The notes under the pieces are model-generated. The model saw only the letters and a list, made by a program, of their open reading frames with translations, made no database searches and was not told the origin of the DNA. Of a stretch of DNA of 58,520 nucleotides, positions 22,752 to 31,995 are shown piece by piece. How positions within the stretch are numbered: position 1 is the first letter of the stretch; each line of letters opens with the position of its first letter. The position numbers were made by a program, and so were the translations under genes. Origin of the DNA: Nitrospinota bacterium (lineage in GTDB: Bacteria > Nitrospinota > Nitrospinia > Nitrospinales > JACRGP01); contig JACQQK010000145.1 of assembly GCA_016207065.1 (NCBI GenBank), forward strand, positions 1-58,520, given 5' to 3'.

Positions 22752-23398
22752 TTCTCCTCCTTTGGATTTATTTTGTTTAACTCACCTTTGGAGATGTTGC
22801 ACAACCAGCTAAAAGGATTCCAAGAAATAGTAGCGGTCATCGCATGGTTTTCCCCTCCTTCGAAGTTTTTCTATTTTTCTTTCTGTTAAAGTTTGGGTTT
22901 TTCTTAAAAAAACACTTATAGGGACGAAATATTTTTTTATTCGAACTGAAATCATGGATTTTTCCTTCGCTGAACCTTCGCTATATCCGCCCCTTTTCAG
23001 GATGTGTGCGTCTCGGCGTTTCACCGTTGCGACTGGGCGGATCCCGCGTAATGCGGGGGGACTAACTATCTCTTGCCTCCACCTCCCAAAGCCGGATTGA
23101 GATGCGAATGACCATGGTTTTCTAATATTCGTATTGGAGTGGGGAAATAATATCCTTATGGAAAATTATTATCAAGGGGAAATTTCTTGCTGGCTATAGA
23201 TTTATTGCCCGTTTGGGGAAAACTATTTGATTGGCAATGCTTAGGCGATATAAGGTTTTTTAGCCGCCAGCGATTGGTTGGAGTATAGGATTGGACTAAA
23301 GGGACATGCAAAAATGATGGTAATGACGCAGTCGCTGAGTTTGGAAGGCCAAATCCACCTCGGCCCTTGTTTGCGAGTAGAAAGATTTTGCTGACGGT
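22752..23398. other. Intergenic stretch with one broken lipoprotein frame
   Basis: About 650 bp, AT-rich compared with its surroundings. Apart from the broken frame at 22777-22845 nothing coding is convincing. Confidence 0.6.
22777..22845 (-). pseudogene. Broken small lipoprotein frame
   Basis: After AAGGAGGGGAAAACC an ATG-CGA-TGA opens, and the same frame then reads PLLFLGILLAGCATSPKVS before a stop. The hydrophobic run with lipobox LAGC is a typical lipoprotein signal. The early TGA would prevent its synthesis. It could be a decayed entericidin-like peptide, or the start could be non-standard. Confidence 0.4.
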
Positions 23399-25690
23399 CT
23401 ACTTCCCGTTTTCCTCCGCGGATACGGAGGTTTGCAGTTGTTGTTCGGCGAGGGCTTGTTTGACTTCGTTCAAGCCTTTGCGCGCGGAGTACAGCAGGGG
23501 TTGCAGGCGCAGGGCCTCGTTGAACGCGGCCCGGGCCTCGGCCAGCCGGTTCAGCTTCAGGTTCGCCCATCCCAACCCGTCGTGGACTTCCGGCCAGTTG
23601 GGGTGTTGTCCCAGTTCCAGGTTGAAATAGACGACGGCCTCCGGGTATTGTCCCAACTTGTAGTAACTTCTACCGAGGGTGGTCTGGACGCTGGTCAGCA
23701 GTTTGAACGGGGCGATGGCGTTTTCCTTGCCGACCGTCTCCGCCATCGGGAACGGGTTGGCGTTCCCGGCCAGGCACCGTTGCAGGAAGGCGATGGCCTC
23801 GCGGTACTTGCCCAGCCGGTAGGACGCGTATCCCAGTCCCTTGAGGGTTTCCGATTTGCCGGGTTGGCGCTGGGCCGAAGTCTGGAACAACTCGAGCGCT
23901 TTATCGTAGTGCGCTCTGTGGTAATAGGCCCAGCCCAGCCGGTCGTATACCTGCCAGCCGAACCGTTCGCGGTCGAGCATTTTCATGAATTCGGGGGTCA
24001 GCGCGAAATCCGGGTCCAGGGAGATGGATTTCAGGAAGTATTCCACGCCCAGGTCCGGTTTGCCTCTCTTGTAATAAATCCATCCCAGACCCAGGTAGGC
24101 GGAATAGCGCAAGGGGTCTTTCGCCAGGGCCTGCTTGAAATGTTTTTCCGATACCGCCGGGTCCGCGCTCCTCAGGAGGCTCCAGTCCAGCAGGGGGGCG
24201 ATTTCCTTTTGATCGGGGCGCAGTCCGTCGGCGATGTTCAGGAAGTGGGCGGCGCGCTCGAAGTTTTCCAGAATGAAATAGGACAGCCCGGCGCCTTTTG
24301 CGGATTCGTATCTCAGGTCGGAGCGGTCCAGGGTCTTCATGAAATTGCCGATCGCCATCCGGTATTGTTTTTTGCCGTACAGGCTCCAGGCGAGGCTGTT
24401 ATAGGCCTGGGCCAGGGTTTCCGTAAGCGGGGCCGATTTCCCCTGCGCGTCGATATACTCAAAATACAGGCGCGCGGCGCTCAAGTAGTCCTCTTGCTTG
24501 AAAGCCTCGTCGGCCTGAAACAGTTCGGGAAAACTGGTTTTCTTGATCGCGCTCAAGCCCGCGCGCGCTGTCGCGTTGGCGGGGTCCATGTCGAGCGCTT
24601 TTTGGAAAAGGGGCTGGGCCTTGTCCGGGGCCTCCGTTTGCAATTCGATCCGGCCCAGTTGACTGTAGGCGTGCGGCCAGTTTGGGAAATGACCCGCCAG
24701 TTCCTTGTATTTGTCCCCGGCGATCCTGTATTTCCCGTTTTCGAAATAATATTGCGCGTAGGCCGCTTTGTTCAGTTTCGCCTTTTCGACCTCGCGGACG
24801 CCCTCCAAGGCCCCCGGGAATTTCGGGTGATTCCGCTGGATGTCCAGGAATATTTCCTCCGCCGGTTTGATCTCCCCGGCGCGGAGGAGGCTCCAGGCCA
24901 GCCCGTTTTTACCGTCCAGGGAACTGGCTTGTTCGTAGGGCAACGCCTGGAAAGCGCCCGCGGCCTTTTTGTATCGCCGTTCCGTGAAAAGTTTCCACGC
25001 CTGGTTCAGAAGCTTGGGATCGCCTGGCGCGGGATAACCGAGAAGGGCGCCGGGATAACGCGGATGTTCCGCGGGCAACGAGAAGAGGGCGGGGATGCCG
25101 GGACCGTCCGATACGACCTTCAACAGAGCGTCTCCGTTGCCGGCGCGCCACTCGTCCCAAAGCGTCATGATGTTTTCAATTTCCTCCGGCGTATAGATTT
25201 TGCCGAGTTCCGCGAGGGCCTTCTCATGCTCGAACAGTTTCAGGTAGGCGAACCCCTTGCCCTTGTGTACTTGAAAGTTGTCCGGCGCCAGTTTTTCGGC
25301 TTTCTCGAACGTCTCGACCGCCTTTTCGTAATTCAGCAGGCTGAATTGCGACCAGCCCATGCCCACCAGGTTGTCCGGGTCCTTGGGATAGTTCGAATGC
25401 AGTTTGCTGAAAGCCAGGAGCGCCTTGTCGAAGCGGTCCTGGTAAAAATAGCTCCAGGGCAAAAGCGCGAGGGCTCGCCGGTCGTCCGGGACGGTCATCA
25501 AGACTTTTTTAAGATAGTATTCGGCGGCGTCGTACTGTCCCGCGTTGAATCGTTCCTCCGCGAAACGCAGGTCGCCGGGCGGCGAGACGAATGCGGTCCG
25601 GGGCGTCACGGTCCCGCAATTGGCGAGCGTCAGCCCTAGAAGACAGGCCGATAACGCGGCGCGATACTGAGTTAACCATGAGAATTTCAT
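23399..25690 (-). CDS. Large TPR-repeat lipoprotein
   Basis: The start at 25690 (MKFSWLTQYR) gives a lipoprotein signal with lipobox LANC at about residue 25; a longer in-frame start at 25816 would bury it. The 763-residue product consists of some 15-18 tetratricopeptide repeats, such as LGWIYYKRGKPDLGVEYFLKSISLDPD and LGWANLKLNRLAEARAAFNEALRLQP. Repeats of this kind mediate protein-protein contacts, often in cell-envelope polysaccharide or secretion assemblies. No catalytic domain is seen. It has no operon partner. Confidence 0.85.
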   Translation of the reverse strand: MKFSWLTQYRAALSACLLGLTLANCGTVTPRTAFVSPPGDLRFAEERFNAGQYDAAEYYLKKVLMTVPDDRRALALLPWSYFYQDRFDKALLAFSKLHSNYPKDPDNLVGMGWSQFSLLNYEKAVETFEKAEKLAPDNFQVHKGKGFAYLKLFEHEKALAELGKIYTPEEIENIMTLWDEWRAGNGDALLKVVSDGPGIPALFSLPAEHPRYPGALLGYPAPGDPKLLNQAWKLFTERRYKKAAGAFQALPYEQASSLDGKNGLAWSLLRAGEIKPAEEIFLDIQRNHPKFPGALEGVREVEKAKLNKAAYAQYYFENGKYRIAGDKYKELAGHFPNWPHAYSQLGRIELQTEAPDKAQPLFQKALDMDPANATARAGLSAIKKTSFPELFQADEAFKQEDYLSAARLYFEYIDAQGKSAPLTETLAQAYNSLAWSLYGKKQYRMAIGNFMKTLDRSDLRYESAKGAGLSYFILENFERAAHFLNIADGLRPDQKEIAPLLDWSLLRSADPAVSEKHFKQALAKDPLRYSAYLGLGWIYYKRGKPDLGVEYFLKSISLDPDFALTPEFMKMLDRERFGWQVYDRLGWAYYHRAHYDKALELFQTSAQRQPGKSETLKGLGYASYRLGKYREAIAFLQRCLAGNANPFPMAETVGKENAIAPFKLLTSVQTTLGRSYYKLGQYPEAVVYFNLELGQHPNWPEVHDGLGWANLKLNRLAEARAAFNEALRLQPLLYSARKGLNEVKQALAEQQLQTSVSAEENGK

Positions 25691-25805
25691 GCGAGTACGG
25701 ATGGACCCCTTTCTGTCGTTTACTATATCGGAAGATTTTAATAAAATTTGAGGTTTAATTTGCGGTTTCCCTTTAAATTTTAAAGGTTTTGCTGATAGAC
25801 TAAGG

Positions 25806-25933
25806 GCGCCGGACAAAATGAGATTCTTCGCTGGCGCTCAGAATGACCCCCGATTATGTCGCCCTGAGCGGAGCGAAGGGTCTTGTCTTTATTCGGTAAA
25901 TATCGACATGAAGGGTGTCATTTTGTTAGGCGC
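25806..25933. mobile_element. MITE-like 128-bp element
   Basis: Terminal inverted repeats GCGCCGGACAAAATGA and TCATTTTGTTAGGCGC match at 14 of 16 positions. The interior carries a second inverted pair, CTTCGCTGGCGCTCAG and CTGAGCGGAGCGAAG. No coding capacity. A two-base TA may flank it, but no clear target duplication is visible. The rest of the 25691-26012 gap shows nothing further. Confidence 0.55.
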
Positions 25934-26012
25934 TAGCCAACTGGGATTTTGTAAATGTCCCGCAAAATGATATCATTCCCTCTCTTTAACCCGAAATTTG
26001 TGAAAAAAAAAG

Positions 26013-26987
26013 ATGAACCTGTTCAAACTGGCAATCTTGAGCTTGCTGTTGATTTTGGCGGCGGGCTGTTCGAAGGGCGAAGACCGGGCGGCGGAAAAGT
26101 CCGGCCCATCGCCCGCGTTGGTCCCGCAGGCGCAAGATCTGACCCCGCCGGAGCCGATGGATGGACAGGGCAGGAATCAAGTGGTCCCCGTGAAATTATC
26201 GCCCGAAGACCAGGCCAGGGCGGCAAAGGCGCCCGAGGGGATGGTTTTTGTGAAAGGCGGTTGTTTCATGATGGGGACGCAGGGCGCCCAGACGGACGAA
26301 CAGCCGGAGCACGAGGCGTGCCTCGACGATTTTTTCATGGATAAATACGAGACGACCCAGGCGCGTTGGAAAAAGCTCATGGGGTCCAACCCCTCCAAAT
26401 TCGCGGGCGACGATTTGCCAGTGGAGCAGGTCAATTACTTTGACATCCAGGAATTCATCAAAAAGTCCAACGGCGAATGCCGTCTCCCCACCGAGGCCGA
26501 ATGGGAGTACGCCGCCGGGGGCGGGGCCAAGACCCGCTATTACTGGGGAAACCTGATGGACGAGACCTACGCCTGGTTCGAGGACAACTCCGGCGGGAAG
26601 ACGCATCCCGTCGGCCAGAAACCGCCGAACCAGTTTGGGCTTTACGACATGATGGGCAACGTCTGGGAATGGACCGAGGACTGGTACGCGCCGATTTATT
26701 CGAAGGCCGAGAAACAGAACCCCAAAGGCCCGGCGACAGGCGAGAACAAAGCGGTCCGCGGTGGATCGTTCGACTCCTCGGCGGGGGCCCTGCGACTCAC
26801 CAACCGGACCTGGCTCAATCCCCAAAACCGGGTCTACTCCAAAATATCCACCTACGGCGGGATCGTGAACGAAATTTACAACTACATCGGATTCCGGTGC
26901 GCGAAATCGATCGAGTCCGCCCCGTCCAGTCCCGCCGTTCCCGCGCGGACGCCCGCCAGCGCGCCGCAATCGCCGTCCGCCGGCTGA
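26013..26987 (+). CDS. Formylglycine-generating-enzyme-like (SUMF1) lipoprotein
   Basis: A 324-residue protein with a lipoprotein signal (lipobox LAAGC, Cys 19). After a Pro-rich linker a SUMF1/FGE-sulfatase domain spans about residues 75-300: GMVFVKGGCFMMGT, RLPTEAEWEYAA, GLYDMMGNVWEWTEDWY and the ending NYIGFRCAK. True formylglycine-generating enzymes need two active-site cysteines near the C-terminus; only one Cys (GFRC) is seen there, so this is more likely a non-catalytic ligand-binding member. The tail is Pro/Ala-rich. Confidence 0.85.
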   Translation: MNLFKLAILSLLLILAAGCSKGEDRAAEKSGPSPALVPQAQDLTPPEPMDGQGRNQVVPVKLSPEDQARAAKAPEGMVFVKGGCFMMGTQGAQTDEQPEHEACLDDFFMDKYETTQARWKKLMGSNPSKFAGDDLPVEQVNYFDIQEFIKKSNGECRLPTEAEWEYAAGGGAKTRYYWGNLMDETYAWFEDNSGGKTHPVGQKPPNQFGLYDMMGNVWEWTEDWYAPIYSKAEKQNPKGPATGENKAVRGGSFDSSAGALRLTNRTWLNPQNRVYSKISTYGGIVNEIYNYIGFRCAKSIESAPSSPAVPARTPASAPQSPSAG

Positions 26988-26988
26988 A

Positions 26989-27030
26989 CGCGAATCCCCC
27001 CCGGCCCCCCCCCGGAGAGTTTTGCATAAG
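26989..27030 (-). repeat. CCCCCTTGCAAAGGGGG-family fragment, copy 6
   Basis: CGAATCCCCCCCGG and a run of C are followed by GGAGAGTTTTGCATAAG. It carries the TTTGCATAA side sequence seen with copies 3 and 4 but lacks the central TTGCAAAG. Confidence 0.55.
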
Positions 27031-27099
27031 TCTTGCCGGTTGGGTGGATTCAGACCGAAGGGACGAATCATGCCAGGCGCCGGACCCCTGTAATTTGTT

Positions 27100-27170
27100 G
27101 TCATTGCGAGCGGAGCGAAGCAATCCAGAGGCCTTGGATCGCCACGCCGTCCGCGACGGCTCGCGATGAC
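27100..27170. repeat. Inverted GTCATTGCGAG...GATGAC repeat
   Basis: GTCATTGCGAGCGGAGCGAA at the left end and GACGGCTCGCGATGAC at the right end enclose CAATCCAGAGGCCTTGGATCG, itself palindromic. This is a typical intergenic palindromic repeat with no coding content. Confidence 0.65.
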
Positions 27171-27224
27171 GAATAAGGGGGGGGCAGGAGCGCGCCACAA
27201 CGCGCTGTTGCCTTGGCGGAGCGT

Positions 27225-27650
27225 TTACCGGCAATCGCCGCAAACGCCGAATATGTCGAGCTTGTGCGAGGTGATGGCGAAGCCGTTGCGCTTGGCAACT
27301 TCTTCCTGCAGTTTTTCGATGATGGGATGGCTGAATTCGATGATCTTGCCGCACTCCGTGCAGATCATGTGGTCGTGGTGGCTGTGCATGAATTTGTGTT
27401 CGTACCGCTTCTGGCCGTCGCCGAAGTCCAGTTCCGAGGCGAGGCCGCTCTGGGTGAGCAGGGCAAGGGTGCGGTAGATCGTGGCCAGGCCGATCCGCGG
27501 TTCCGTCTCCGCGACGATCCTGTAGAGTTCCTCCGCGCTGACGTGCTCCTCGCACTTGGCGAAGGCGTTCAGGACCGCCCGCCTCTGGCGGGTGATCTTC
27601 AAGTTGTTCTGCGCGATGTAGTCCTCGAGAACTTGCAGTTCCTTTTCCAT
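27225..27650 (-). CDS. Fur-family metalloregulator
   Basis: The start at 27650 (MEKELQVLEDY) follows GAGGGGAA and gives the usual 141-residue length; a further 15 codons upstream are less likely. It has the winged-helix DNA-binding domain (ITRQRRAVLNAF, IGLATIYRTLALL). The metal/dimer domain contains HSHHDHMICTECGKIIEF and a C-terminal CGDC, giving the two CxxC structural zinc pairs. It may be Fur, PerR or Zur; the sequence alone does not decide. The gene is monocistronic, facing the SUMF1-like gene. Confidence 0.92.
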   Translation of the reverse strand: MEKELQVLEDYIAQNNLKITRQRRAVLNAFAKCEEHVSAEELYRIVAETEPRIGLATIYRTLALLTQSGLASELDFGDGQKRYEHKFMHSHHDHMICTECGKIIEFSHPIIEKLQEEVAKRNGFAITSHKLDIFGVCGDCR

Positions 27651-27751
27651 TTCCCCTCGTATCGCGGAATTTTTTCCTTCCACTAAATTTAACACGCGCT
27701 CGAAAACCAGTCAACGCTTGTCCCCTGCGGACGAATGCCGGAAACCGCGCG

Positions 27752-28441
27752 TCAATTGCGCGCGACGACGTTGGCGTTGACTTGGTCCTCGATCAGCCGC
27801 GGATTGATCCGCATGGCTTTTTTCAAGGGGACGATGGCCTCCTTGTACTGTCCCAATTTCAGGTGGCAGAGGCCGAGCAGGTAATAAACATGGGCGTTGC
27901 CGGGTTCAAGATTGATCGCTTTTTGCAGGGGATCGAGGGCCTCCTTGAACCGGTTGGACAGGTAATAGGAAACGGCGAGGAAGTAGCGCGCCTGGGTATA
28001 GGCGGGCTCGATCTTTATGGATTCCTGGTAATGCTCGATGGCCTCCTGGTGCCGCTCCAGCGCCGCCATGGCGAGCCCCAGCTTGAAATGGGCCAATCCG
28101 AATTTGGGGTTCAGGCGGACGGCTTGCTTGTACGCCTCGATTTTTTCCACGTGACGGCCCAGCGCGCCGTAGGCCAGGCCCATGTAAAAATGGATTTCCG
28201 GCGCGTTGGCGTCGATTTCCAGCGCTTTTTTCAGAGGGGCGACGGCTTTCTGGTATCTGCCGGACTTCAAGTAGGCCAGTCCCAAACGGGTTTGTTTCTC
28301 AGCGTTGCCTGGAGTTTTGGCGAGATCCTCTTCCAGGGCGGAGATTTCGCCGCTCTCGTCGTCGGCGAAAGTGTGGGCCATGGGGACGGTGAATATGACT
28401 CCGGCAATCAACGCCAAGGATAGAGCTCGACCTATCACCAT
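27752..28441 (-). CDS. Exported TPR-repeat protein
   Basis: The start at 28441 gives a signal peptide (about residues 1-26, ending TFADD); the frame extends upstream to 28588 without stop. The 229-residue product contains five or six TPR units (AYLKSGRYQKAVAPLKKALEIDAN and similar) each about 34 residues. It follows yejF with a gap of about 130 bp and may be at the end of that operon. The binding partner is unknown. Confidence 0.8.
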   Translation of the reverse strand: MVIGRALSLALIAGVIFTVPMAHTFADDESGEISALEEDLAKTPGNAEKQTRLGLAYLKSGRYQKAVAPLKKALEIDANAPEIHFYMGLAYGALGRHVEKIEAYKQAVRLNPKFGLAHFKLGLAMAALERHQEAIEHYQESIKIEPAYTQARYFLAVSYYLSNRFKEALDPLQKAINLEPGNAHVYYLLGLCHLKLGQYKEAIVPLKKAMRINPRLIEDQVNANVVARN

Positions 28442-28568
28442 AAACAAGCGCTCGTAGGTTTGGGCATTTTTCGAATATAACTTTTTTGCCAGAGGTTGTA
28501 AAGCCGTAACCCCGCCGGCAAAGTTCCCCGCGACGAGCGAGCGTTGAAAAATCGACGGTAACGCGGAA

Positions 28569-30590
28569 TTATTTTTTGTCCGCCGCATGGCAGGCGACGC
28601 GGGCGGCGCCGTGCTGGACGGTTTCGGGATAAACGTTACGGCACTTCTGGCGCAGAGGCGATCCCTCCGGCTCCCGCAAGTATACGGGACATCGCGGATG
28701 GAAATAGCATCCCGGCGGGGGATTGAGAGGGGAGGGCACGTCCCCGGCGGGCGCTTCGAACGGTTTGCGTTCGCCCAGGCTGGGGACCGCGGCCAGGAGC
28801 GAGCGCGTGTAGGGATGGCGCGGCTCCTTGAACAGTTCCCCGGCCGGGGCGTACTCGACGATCCGGCCCAGGTACATGATGGCCACCCAGTCGGCCATGT
28901 ACTGGACGACGCTCAGGTTGTGGGTGATGAAGAGATAGGTCAGGCCGCGCCTGGCTTGCAGTTCTCTCAGCAGGTTCAGGACTTGCGCCTGGACCGATAC
29001 GTCCAGCGCGCTGGTGGGCTCGTCCAGTATGAGGAATTTGGGTTCCAGTATCAAGGCGCGGGCGATGCTGATCCTCTGCCGTTGCCCGCCGGAAAACTCG
29101 TGCGGGTAGCGGTCCGCCACGGACGCGTCCAGCCCGACTTCGCGCAAAACATCCTCCACTTTTTTCCTCTTTGCGCGTTCATCCAGGTCCGGGTGATGGA
29201 CGCGCAATCCTTCGCCGACGATTTCCTCCACGGTCAACCGCGGCGACAGCGAGCCGTAAGGGTCCTGGAAGATGATCTGCATGTGTTTGCGTATTTTTTT
29301 CAACTCCGCGGATTTCAGATTCATGATGTCCAGCCCGTCGAACAGGATTTCGCCCCGGACTTCGCGGGTCAGCCGCAGGATGGACTCGCCCATCGTGGTT
29401 TTGCCACACCCCGACTCGCCGACCAGCGCGAGGGTCGAACCCCGGCGCAGGTCGATGTCCACGGAGTCCACCGCGCGCACGTAACCGGAGACCCGCTTGA
29501 GGACGCCCTTGTGGACCGGGAAATGCGTCTTCAGCGACTTCACCTTCAGGATGACGTCGTCGATTTTTCGCGTCGGAGCGGGGGTCCGGGTTCTGTCGTG
29601 GTTCAGGTCGCGCCGTTCTCCTCCCTCAAACAAGTGGCAATTCACGCTATGGCCGGGTCCCGCGGGATACGGCGGGCTGTCTTTCGAACGGCACAAGTCC
29701 ATGACGAAGTGGCACCGGTCGTGGAACAGGCACCCTTCTCCGTATTCGGTCGCGGGCGGGACCATGCCGGGGATGGTGTTCAACAGGTAGGGCGAGTCGC
29801 CCGGCTTCGGGATGGAGTCGAACAGCCGCCGGGTGTAGGGATGGGACATGTTGCGGAATATTTGTTCGCGGCTACCCTGCTCGGCGATCTTGCCCGCGTA
29901 CATGATGCAGATCTGGTCCGCCATCTGGTTGACGATCCCCAAGTCGTGGGTGATGAGCAGGATGCCCATACCGGTCTGTTTTTGCAGGTCGGTCATCAAG
30001 CGCAGGACTTGCGCCTGGATCGTGACGTCCAAGGCGGTGGTTGGTTCGTCGGCGATCAGCAGTTTGGGCTCGCAGGCCAGGGCCATGGCGATCATCACTC
30101 TCTGCTTCATCCCGCCGGACAGTTGATGCGGGAAGTCGTCGATGCGTTTTCCCGGGTCGGGAATGCCCACCCGGTCCAGCAGGTCGATGGCGCGTTGGCG
30201 CGCGGGGCCCTTTTCCATTTTCCGGTGGAGGCGCAGGGGCTCCTCCAACTGGTTGCCGATCCGGTAGACGGGGTTGAGGGACGTCATGGGCTCCTGGAAG
30301 ATCATGGCGATCTCGTCGCCACGCAGGTCCAACATTTCCTCTTCCCTAAGAGAAGACAGGTTTTTACCGTTGAACACGATTTCCCCCGACGGGTGGAACC
30401 CGTTGTCGGCGACGAGGCGGATCAGGGAAAACGCCGTCTGGGTTTTGCCGCATCCCGACTCGCCGACCAGCGCCAGGGTCTGCCCCTGCTCCAACTGAAA
30501 AGAAACGCCGTCCACGGCCCTGGCGATTTTGTTCGCGCCGACCCGGAAATAGGTGCGCAGGTCGTTCACTCTTAAAAGCATTTTCGGCAA
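28569..30590 (-). CDS. yejF: Duplicated ATPase subunit of a peptide ABC importer (YejF-like)
   Basis: A 673-residue fusion of two ABC ATPases. The first (about residues 1-330) has Walker [10 protein letters not shown], signature LSGGMKQR and a C-terminal oligopeptide-binding Cys motif ([12 protein letters not shown]). The second (about 345-660) has Walker [10 protein letters not shown], signature FSGGQRQR and a further [13 protein letters not shown] motif. Such fused Dpp/Opp-type ATPases power YejABEF-type peptide importers. It is the last gene of a four-gene operon, 37 bp after the YejE-like gene. Confidence 0.93.
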   Translation of the reverse strand: MPKMLLRVNDLRTYFRVGANKIARAVDGVSFQLEQGQTLALVGESGCGKTQTAFSLIRLVADNGFHPSGEIVFNGKNLSSLREEEMLDLRGDEIAMIFQEPMTSLNPVYRIGNQLEEPLRLHRKMEKGPARQRAIDLLDRVGIPDPGKRIDDFPHQLSGGMKQRVMIAMALACEPKLLIADEPTTALDVTIQAQVLRLMTDLQKQTGMGILLITHDLGIVNQMADQICIMYAGKIAEQGSREQIFRNMSHPYTRRLFDSIPKPGDSPYLLNTIPGMVPPATEYGEGCLFHDRCHFVMDLCRSKDSPPYPAGPGHSVNCHLFEGGERRDLNHDRTRTPAPTRKIDDVILKVKSLKTHFPVHKGVLKRVSGYVRAVDSVDIDLRRGSTLALVGESGCGKTTMGESILRLTREVRGEILFDGLDIMNLKSAELKKIRKHMQIIFQDPYGSLSPRLTVEEIVGEGLRVHHPDLDERAKRKKVEDVLREVGLDASVADRYPHEFSGGQRQRISIARALILEPKFLILDEPTSALDVSVQAQVLNLLRELQARRGLTYLFITHNLSVVQYMADWVAIMYLGRIVEYAPAGELFKEPRHPYTRSLLAAVPSLGERKPFEAPAGDVPSPLNPPPGCYFHPRCPVYLREPEGSPLRQKCRNVYPETVQHGAARVACHAADKK

Positions 30591-30627
30591 GCCCCGTCAA
30601 GCGGTTGCGCGGTCATGGAAATCCCGA

Positions 30628-31989
30628 TCATCCGGCGGCCCTCGGGTCGAAGGCGTTGCGTATCCCCTCGCCGACAAAGGTCAAAAGCGTCAGCGTCAAG
30701 GTGAGCGCCGTGAACGTCGGCAGGAGAATCCAAACGGCGTGCAGGTTGGTTTTGCCCTGCGATAACAGTTCGCCGATGCTGGGCGCCGGGCTGGGCACGC
30801 CCAGGTTGAGGTAGTCCAGGCTGACCAGCGCGAGGATGCCCGAAGTCACTTCGAACGGGAAAAAAGTGATCACCGGCGTGAGGGAATTGGGGAGGATGTG
30901 CCGCCGCATGATCTCGAAATTCGAAACTCCCATGGCCTTGGCGGCCTTCACGTATTCCAGGTTGCGTCCCTTGAGGAACTCGGCGCGGATGTAGGCGGCG
31001 ATGCCCATCCAGGCGGTAAGGTTCAGGATGACGAACAGTATCAGGGCCGAGGGCACCAGGAACGAGCTGAGGATGATCAGGATGTAAAGCCGCGGCATGG
31101 AGCCCCAGATTTCGGTCAAACGTTGCCCGATCAGGTCGATCCACCCGCCGAAATATCCCTGGATGCCGCCCAGGAGACAACCGACGATCGTTCCGGTGAT
31201 CGCCAGCGAGATCCCGAACAACATGGATATCCTGAACCCATAGAGCAAGCGGGCCAGAACGTCGCGCCCCCGGTCGTCGGTGCCCAGGTAATGGCCGTCG
31301 AGCCAGGAGGATTCAATGTCGCTCCCCCGGCTCGGAGAATAAGTCCCGTAAGGAGCGGCCAGGACGACCTCTCCGGTCCGGCTTTTCGTGGGGATGTATT
31401 TGTAATCGTAACGGACCGGAGGCCAGAGCGCCCAGTATGCGCGCGGTTTTTGGGGGGCGGCGGGTCCCGGCGTTTCCGGCGCGGGGCCTGCCGTTTCGCC
31501 AACGGGTTTATTTGCCGGCGGGGATTCGTCTTCAAAATCCTCCGTCCCGATGGAGAAGGAGGTATCGCCCTCGGGACGGAAGTCTTTTTCGTCGAAATCC
31601 CGCGAGTCGAGCGCGAATGGCCGATCGCCGTTCTCCTCAAAATCTTCGGGGGTCAGCGCGAAGACGTTTGGTTTCTCCTCCGTAACAATGGGAGAAGACC
31701 TTGTCTTTTCCAGAGACTCGCCCTGGCCTTTCAGGAGTTGGACGAACTCCTCGGACTTGTAGTCCGGCTCGCTGGGAAGCGCGCCTCCGAAATCCTTTTC
31801 GCTGTATTGGACGAAGATCGGGAAATAGGGTCTGCCGTCCACGACCAGAAGGATGGGCTTGATATTGCAGAGAAATTCCGCGGGCAGGGTGACCGCGAAC
31901 GCGACGAGCAGGAAGAGAAAGCTGACGTAGGCCCTCTTGTCCAATTTGAACCGGCGCAATTTTTCCGCGAGGTCTTTATCCAGTTTCAT
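30628..31989 (-). CDS. yejE: Inner-membrane permease of a peptide ABC importer (YejE-like), with acidic insert
   Basis: A 453-residue permease. An N-terminal transmembrane helix (about 22-45) is followed by a periplasmic region and an acidic, low-complexity insert (about 100-190) with repeated D-F-E/D motifs (PEDFEENG, SRDFDEKDF, TEDFEDES) and then Pro-rich sequence. The binding-protein-dependent transport domain (about 245-450) includes LGTDDRGRDVLARLLYG and the EAA-like loop. E. coli YejE has 341 residues, so the insert accounts for most of the extra length. Its role is unknown. Confidence 0.9.
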   Translation of the reverse strand: MKLDKDLAEKLRRFKLDKRAYVSFLFLLVAFAVTLPAEFLCNIKPILLVVDGRPYFPIFVQYSEKDFGGALPSEPDYKSEEFVQLLKGQGESLEKTRSSPIVTEEKPNVFALTPEDFEENGDRPFALDSRDFDEKDFRPEGDTSFSIGTEDFEDESPPANKPVGETAGPAPETPGPAAPQKPRAYWALWPPVRYDYKYIPTKSRTGEVVLAAPYGTYSPSRGSDIESSWLDGHYLGTDDRGRDVLARLLYGFRISMLFGISLAITGTIVGCLLGGIQGYFGGWIDLIGQRLTEIWGSMPRLYILIILSSFLVPSALILFVILNLTAWMGIAAYIRAEFLKGRNLEYVKAAKAMGVSNFEIMRRHILPNSLTPVITFFPFEVTSGILALVSLDYLNLGVPSPAPSIGELLSQGKTNLHAVWILLPTFTALTLTLTLLTFVGEGIRNAFDPRAAG

Positions 31990-31995
31990 GGCGTC

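Noticed and set aside
23432-25639. 735-residue open frame opposite the TPR lipoprotein
   Set aside because: It mirrors the TPR gene exactly, lacks a signal or domain pattern, and arises from GC-rich third positions of the true gene.
26013-26987. Active formylglycine-generating enzyme for sulfatases
   Set aside because: Only one C-terminal Cys is seen and no sulfatase gene is near, so I call it FGE-like only.
28587-30575. 662-residue open frame opposite yejF
   Set aside because: It is the antisense of two clear ABC ATPase domains; composition is rich in Arg, Gln, Val and has no recognisable domain.
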